From Jaapia argillacea MUCL 33604 (taxonomy: Eukaryota > Basidiomycota > Agaricomycetes > Jaapiales > Jaapiaceae), in NCBI GenBank assembly GCA_000697665.1, contig KL197710.1:356078-420077 (forward strand): DNA of 64,000 nt, given 5' to 3'. Below, one piece after another: positions 59,291-64,000 of this stretch. The notes below the pieces were generated by a model. That model had not been told where the DNA came from. It did no database searches and saw only the letters and a program-made list of their open reading frames with translations. How positions within the stretch are numbered: position 1 is the stretch's first letter; each line of letters opens with the position of its first letter. The position numbers and the translations under genes were made by a program.

Positions 59291-61070
59291 CTAATTCGTC
59301 ATAGCGTGCGTGAATGGAGTAGTAGCCAACCCAACGCTCCCATTCCCAGAGTCATAGACAGAATAAAACCTCTCCAAAAATGTTTGCCCATTAATGAAAT
59401 CCAATCCTTGTCCCGAATTTGAACCCAGGTCGCTGACGATGAGGTAGATGCCTGAAGCAGTGCCGCCGATCTGGGAGTTCAACGATCGTGGCCAAATTTG
59501 GGCGTTGGGCGTTAACTCGTAGGAAACCTGGGGTGGGGCGGGACCAGATGAGATGTAATCGAAGAAAGAACAGTGTAGGGAGGACGTACGCCTCCAACCA
59601 AGAAATTCAAGTTTCGCAGATTTCCGTATTGAGCAGGAGTTATCTGTAGCAAACCCGTGTTACTATCAAGTTTACCTCCTGTTGCCTGTTGATATCTAGC
59701 AAAAGCATCTGATTTCCATAACACCAAAGGCATTCCAGTCAGATAAGGATGACTCTAGGCAATGAAATTCGACGTACCAGATGCGATTAGAATGAGCGTT
59801 GTACCGGTATCAACTATCCCAGCCGTCTCGGAGAGAATTGTCGTCCCCGAGCCGTAAGTGATAGACTGATCGATTCCCCAAAACGTGGAAGCAGGAGACG
59901 TTTCCGTGATGGGCCTAGGATGTAAATATATCCACGAGGGAGTCACGTCAACTCCTTCACCTCGAAAGAGGAATGCTGGAGAAGCTCACACATAGTTGAC
60001 CGAGCCCGTATACTTGCTTCGGTCCGTACCACCGAACGTAAGTTCGCCATTCATGGTATCAGGCACTATCGTTGGTTCGAAGGAGATAGCTACTAGGTGG
60101 TTGGATATCGTCCCTTGTGTGAAGAGGTTGTCGGTGACAGTGGGGATGGTAGAGCTGGTGTCAGGGGAGAGGGTTCCTGACAACACGTCAGGAGAAAATT
60201 CGATTTATGGTCAGACGAGATAGCCACCTTGAGTCAAATCCACAGGCCCGATACTGACTCGCCGTGAGACACGGTGAAACGGGAGAGGAAGCGAAGACCA
60301 TACCCTAGAATGCCGTCCACGCTATCAAAACCCTTGGAGGTGTCCGCAACCCCAATAGATTGCTTAACGATATTCAGTGTAGGACCCAGACTGACCCGGT
60401 CCAAAAACTCCGTCCCTGTGAAAAATTCAACAGGTAAACGACCGCACATCTGACGGTGTGCAATAGAACGGACCAGAAAAACTTCCCGAACCATAGGTTA
60501 CACTCTGATCGCAGTACCGACAAAGATTTAGTTGGGGTGTGGTTGAGAGTGAGAGAAGGGATACGTACGACGGTATCGCCGGTTTTAGAACTGGTGCTGG
60601 TGCGGGTATACGGCTTCTGAGCCCCGACCCAAGTATTCGAACTCCCAGTATCGATGATAAGCGAGTCTAAACATTCCTGTAAACATTTGCCTCAAACTTC
60701 GATCGGGGTGCAATAACTCACATTGAGTTGGAGGGCTTCCAACACCCACCTACGAAGCGCCGAACTTCAGCCACGAATCCAACTGAGAAAACGTGCAACA
60801 ACTCACATTGGCAACGTAAGTAACGGCCTTGTTCTCTACAGGCACACTTATGCCCGGACCGGGGTGGGTTTTTCCATGAGCCTGAGCGCGCAACGCGTTC
60901 GCCCTAGCCTGATCAATTTGTACAAGATTAGTAGATCCCCCAATGCTATTAACTTTCTTGGCTAGTGGGAGACTAATGAGGTTATCGCGGACAATGAGAG
61001 GACTGGCGTTGATCGCCGTGAGGGATAAAGCGAGGAGGAGGGTCGAGAGAAGAGCTTGGGCGGGGAACAT
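59291..61070 (-). CDS. Secreted A1 aspartic protease (pepsin-like), copy 2
   Basis: Paralogue of the downstream neighbour. Signal peptide MFPAQALLSTLLLALSLTAI, propeptide LIVRDNLISLPLAKKVNSIG, mature start near AVTYVANVGVG. Catalytic motifs are IIDTGSSNTWVGAQKPYTRT and GIVDTGTTLILIAS. Shared blocks include SIGVADTSKGFDSVDGILG, LVAISFEPTIVPDTMNGELT and FLERFYSVYDSGNGSVGLAT, ending HAMTN. Introns fall at the same places as in copy 1, including a 51-bp one after VDLTQ, so the duplication postdates the intron pattern. Both catalytic aspartates are intact. Many differences outside the active site suggest an old duplication with possible change in specificity. Confidence 0.92.
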
Positions 61071-61145
61071 GATGGACTTAATGAGTGTGGTTGAGGTAGG
61101 GAAAGGAGGGGGGAGGTTGGATGGTGAGGTAGGAATGGGGAGTGG

Positions 61146-61153
61146 CTTTTATA
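61146..61153 (-). promoter_or_regulatory. TATA box of aspartic protease copy 2
   Basis: Reads TATAAAAG on the minus strand about 76 bp upstream of the start codon at 61070. This near-perfect match suggests a strong, probably inducible promoter. No equally clear element is seen at the same place before copy 1. Confidence 0.6.
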
Positions 61154-61721
61154 TCTGGTCGCCATCGTGGATATGAGAATGCGCCCTTGAGGTTAGCCGA
61201 GTGGCTAATGAAGATCAATGCGGCAGATTTGAATGAGAACTTCCCTGAGGCGGTGGCTTCGAGCATATGGAAACCGCTTCAGATATTGACAAGGGGAAGC
61301 TGTTTTACGGTGGGGTTGATACCGCCGCAGGTCCACTCATGTCCTACTCTGAAGGGCGAGGACGACCTTTCAGCAGGTCTCCCTTATAGTAGTGCTGGAA
61401 CGAGACGTATACCAAGCTGGGGCAAACTGGTTAACGATTCGCGGCTTTCAAACTCGATAACTTACAGACAATTACCCACTGAGATTTAGGCCGTTCAATA
61501 TATTTCAATGTTGCCTTCCATTAGATTGTAGCTGTCAAACGTGACAGCGAACCAGAAAATAGTCAAAATTCGGGGAGAATTCGGTTCAGCATCGCCTTCC
61601 ATGTCGATTTGGCCGCTGGGTGTCCCGCTCACGAATATTGGAGAAGGTCGGATACTAGCCAGTACTAGTGCTCAGCTTGTGGTGATTCCCAAAAGCGACA
61701 AATTGGGATCCAGGAGAAGGG

Positions 61722-61985
61722 TGTGACATTGAATTATGCGGGCTGACATCTCTTCCATCGCTCGCCAGGTCGCTGCGGGCGTCGTAGCCTGTCTTGAGTT
61801 TGTTTGAAACCGCGACCTTCAGACCGTTGCCAGTTCTCGTTACTGGCCTTCCCTTCGTTCCCCGGGTCGCTCCTCCGTTCCCGGGTTGATACAACTTTTC
61901 AATTAACAGTGCTCACTGTTCAGCCTTCGGGTCCCAAACGTTAAGGCCATCCACGAACCGTTAGTGAGATGGTTCGGGTGTTACA
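61722..61985. repeat. Possible old solo-LTR-like remnant
   Basis: A 264-bp patch bounded by TGTGACA and TGTTACA, near-inverted TG...CA ends as in LTRs. Inside are short palindromes (AACAGTG/CACTGTT at 61905-61920; CGAACC/GGTTCG at 61954-61976). No target-site duplication and no retroelement genes are seen, so the element, if real, is an old fragment of unknown family. Confidence 0.2.
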
Positions 61986-62227
61986 CGGCCCCAATGACCT
62001 GGCGCGACGCCGTAGGGACATAAGTTCTAATTCAGAGATTTTCTGGGGACGACGAGTTTTGAATCTTACAGAAATGTGGATTGGTGCTAGTCACAAATGT
62101 CACATGTGACCGTTCCTGTTACTTTCTTTCTTCTCATCATTCGAGACCGAGCACCACAGTCATCGTTTCAACGTCGACGTGACAGAGCTGATTCACCCCA
62201 TGTAAAGGCGACTGGCTCATTCAGAAT

Positions 62228-64000
62228 ATGACCACTCCAATGGTCAAAATCTCTCTGAATCCTGACGACCTACAAGCCTTGTTGGATGCGGTTGAAACCA
62301 CCGACGATTCATTTGACACTCAAAGTCGTAGCACCGTATCAGACCTCCCTGGCCCTGGACGCACCGTAGACAATATAATCTCCAAGACTGGAAAAGGCTT
62401 GGAGAGACTCCTGTATAAATCGTCCAAGCGTTTTCGGGCAGATGACCGACGTCTCTTAGATAACGGGATTATCGAGTTCACCGATGGAGCCCAGTTACAC
62501 GATTTCCTGGAGGCTAATTTCTTGGAAGTTCAGAGCGCGAGTGACGGTACTGCCTCAGACCTTCCTGGGGCGGGCCGTACGTTAGGAAACATCATCTCCA
62601 AAGCTGGGAAGAAATTGGAAGGGTTGTTGGGTCGGGCTTCTCAGCGTATTGGTGGCGGGCCAAGTTCCACTATGGATCGCACCTTGGTTGTCGTGGACCA
62701 CACATGGCTCCCCACATTTGGGCCTCGTCGTTCTCAGGGTCATCTCCGCGCCCCTCCCTCTTTCCAAGATCTGGTGAAGCAAGCTGTATCTTTGGCTTCT
62801 TGGTCCCCCAGTAATCCCAAGGATATTGTCAACAACGACAAGTTTGTCGATTGTTGTAGGAAACTGGTCAAATTTCTGAGGTGAGTCCACGTCCATCACC
62901 TCCCAGGATCGCTCGTAACATCACACGTAGACATGACAAGCTTACGACACAATACCTTGCAATTTCTTACATCTCAATTCTTTTATGTATCTGTCCGCAA
63001 TCTCACCCGTTATTCCTTCAATTGGGTGCCAAAGAAGTCGTGAACGACGTCGTCTCTCAATGCGCCTTCTTCCCCGCACGTCACCAGCGACCCCATTTAT
63101 TACTCACACCCTCTCGCCGAGCCCTCTTGATCTTATCGCACTCCCAAGTCCTTACCACCATCAAGCGATTTGATGAGATCTCCAGTGATGAGACCAGTAG
63201 TGCGGATACGACAATCAGTCTGGTGTCGGCACTAGTGGAACACACGATGTAAATACTTGGCTATCCCGTACGCCGCTAATACTTGGTCTAATAAGCGTAC
63301 CACAGGGGTCCAGAAACGCAACTGCTCGCCACACGTCGTCTAACCTCAGCAATCATCTCTCAGCGTCTCCTAGACGATCGAGCGAGCGTCGCCAACACCC
63401 TACCTTCATCGATACTCCATTATTGGTCACGTCTCGCACATTCAACAGATCCTCTATACCTCAACGTATTCGGAGCCCTGTTCGGCAGTCTCTCCTTCAC
63501 TTTTACCAGAATTGAACGTTCTGTTGACGTGGATAACTGGCTTCGAGTGGTCATCTCCATCCTCCGTCAAGGTGTCTCAAAAGATGGCGGTATGAACTTA
63601 AACCACCAACCATAGTTCGTCAATCTTGATAGTGCTTTGTTCTACTAGATCTTGACAGAGATTCACCTCTCTTTCGGTTGGTTTGCCACGTACCCCCCGA
63701 ACCCAAATTCATCGCAGCTGGGTTAGTCGAACAAACGAGATCCGAGCTTACAACCGTCTTGAAGCTTTGGCAAGAACTAGAATTGGCCCCATGGCAAGCA
63801 GATGCTCTCGCTCCATTCACTACCATCATTTCCCCGTTTTTCAGCCTCTACGGGGCTTTCTGTCGAGAGTGGTATTTTATCGGGCCTCCACGGTGGTTCC
63901 ACGATACATTACCCCTTCGTGCGATCCCGCCACGGAGACGTACGAAAATGTGTCGGAGTCTTTTGAAGATGTTCTTGTGGTGAGTGGGGCGTCCAGCAAG
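62228..64000 (+). CDS. Unknown protein with a duplicated PGxGRT motif (cut by window edge)
   Basis: I do not recognise this gene. ATG at 62228 gives MTTPMVKISLNPDDLQALLD. Two repeats 72 residues apart share SDLPG-x-GRT-x-x-NIISK-x-GK-x-LE-x-LL: SDLPGPGRTVDNIISKTGKG and SDLPGAGRTLGNIISKAGKK. After them come a Gly/Ser stretch, RTLVVVDHTWLPTF, and a helical body over at least three further exons (HDKLTTQYLAISYISILLCI; NDVVSQCAFFPARHQRPHLL; WSRLAHSTDPLYLNVFGALF; ELTTVLKLWQELELAPWQAD). The last visible exon ends KMFLW at a GTGAGT donor (63981), so the gene continues. A broken relative lies at 47.2-47.8 kb. No signal peptide, long transmembrane run or catalytic motif is seen. Confidence 0.75.

Larger units (their letters stand above)
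61071..62227. other. Intergenic region with a repeat-like patch
   Basis: About 1.16 kb holding the divergent promoters of protease copy 2 and the PGxGRT gene. No gene is seen. The middle (61722-61985) is rich in inverted repeats and is listed separately. Confidence 0.5.

Noticed and set aside
61190-61270. tRNA-like A box (TTAGCCGAGTGGCTAA) and weak B box
   Set aside because: The flanks do not pair into an acceptor stem and the anticodon arm does not form, so a tRNA gene is not supported.

Overview
The window reads as nuclear DNA of a filamentous basidiomycete, most likely a mushroom-forming agaricomycete. The genes are split by many introns of about 45-65 bp with GTRNGT donors and YAG acceptors. 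Intergenic gaps are often short and pyrimidine-rich. The gene content includes Zn2Cys6 regulators, MYND-finger proteins, A1 aspartic proteases and HSL-type esterases. No bacterial operons, CRISPR arrays or rRNA genes are visible, and no tRNA gene is convincing.

Left third (1-25 kb): mainly core housekeeping genes. In order they are a histidyl-tRNA synthetase cut by the window edge (-), a choline/ethanolaminephosphotransferase (+), a Zn2Cys6 transcription factor (-), a 2.5 kb gene-poor stretch, a small ankyrin protein (-) divergent from a CDK-activating-kinase-like CMGC kinase (+), the condensin subunit SMC4 (-), a TRA2-like RRM splicing factor (+), cytochrome c oxidase subunit VI (+) and a membrane-anchored S33 family serine hydrolase (-).

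Middle (25-50 kb): a PX-domain AGC kinase with a very long tail and an enlarged activation segment (-), another 2.6 kb gene-poor stretch, a tandem pair of HSL-type esterases of which the second has a stop codon in its first exon (+), a degenerate thioredoxin-like gene without a CxxC (-), a LAM/GRAMD1-type sterol transporter (+), a relic of a MYND-associated gene (+), a canonical cytosolic thioredoxin (+), a 2-oxoglutarate/Fe(II) oxygenase with a basic N-terminal extension (+), a relic of the unknown family found intact at the right edge (-), and the ubiquilin Dsk2 (+).

Right third (50-64 kb): a MYND-finger protein (-), a possible DUF6533 remnant (-), a NOPCHAP1/DUF4598-like protein (-), tRNA-dihydrouridine synthase Dus1 (-), two tandem secreted A1 aspartic proteases (-), a repeat-like patch that may be an old LTR remnant, and an unrecognised gene with an internal 72-residue repeat carrying a PG-x-GRT motif (+, cut by the edge).

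The genes do not form one pathway. The two tandem duplications (esterases, proteases) fit secreted or lipid-degrading functions that often expand in these fungi. The most interesting unexplained item is the PGxGRT-repeat family, present once as an open gene at 62.2 kb and once as a collinear relic at 47.2-47.8 kb. Gene models were spliced by eye, so internal exon edges are approximate even where the start and stop are firm.
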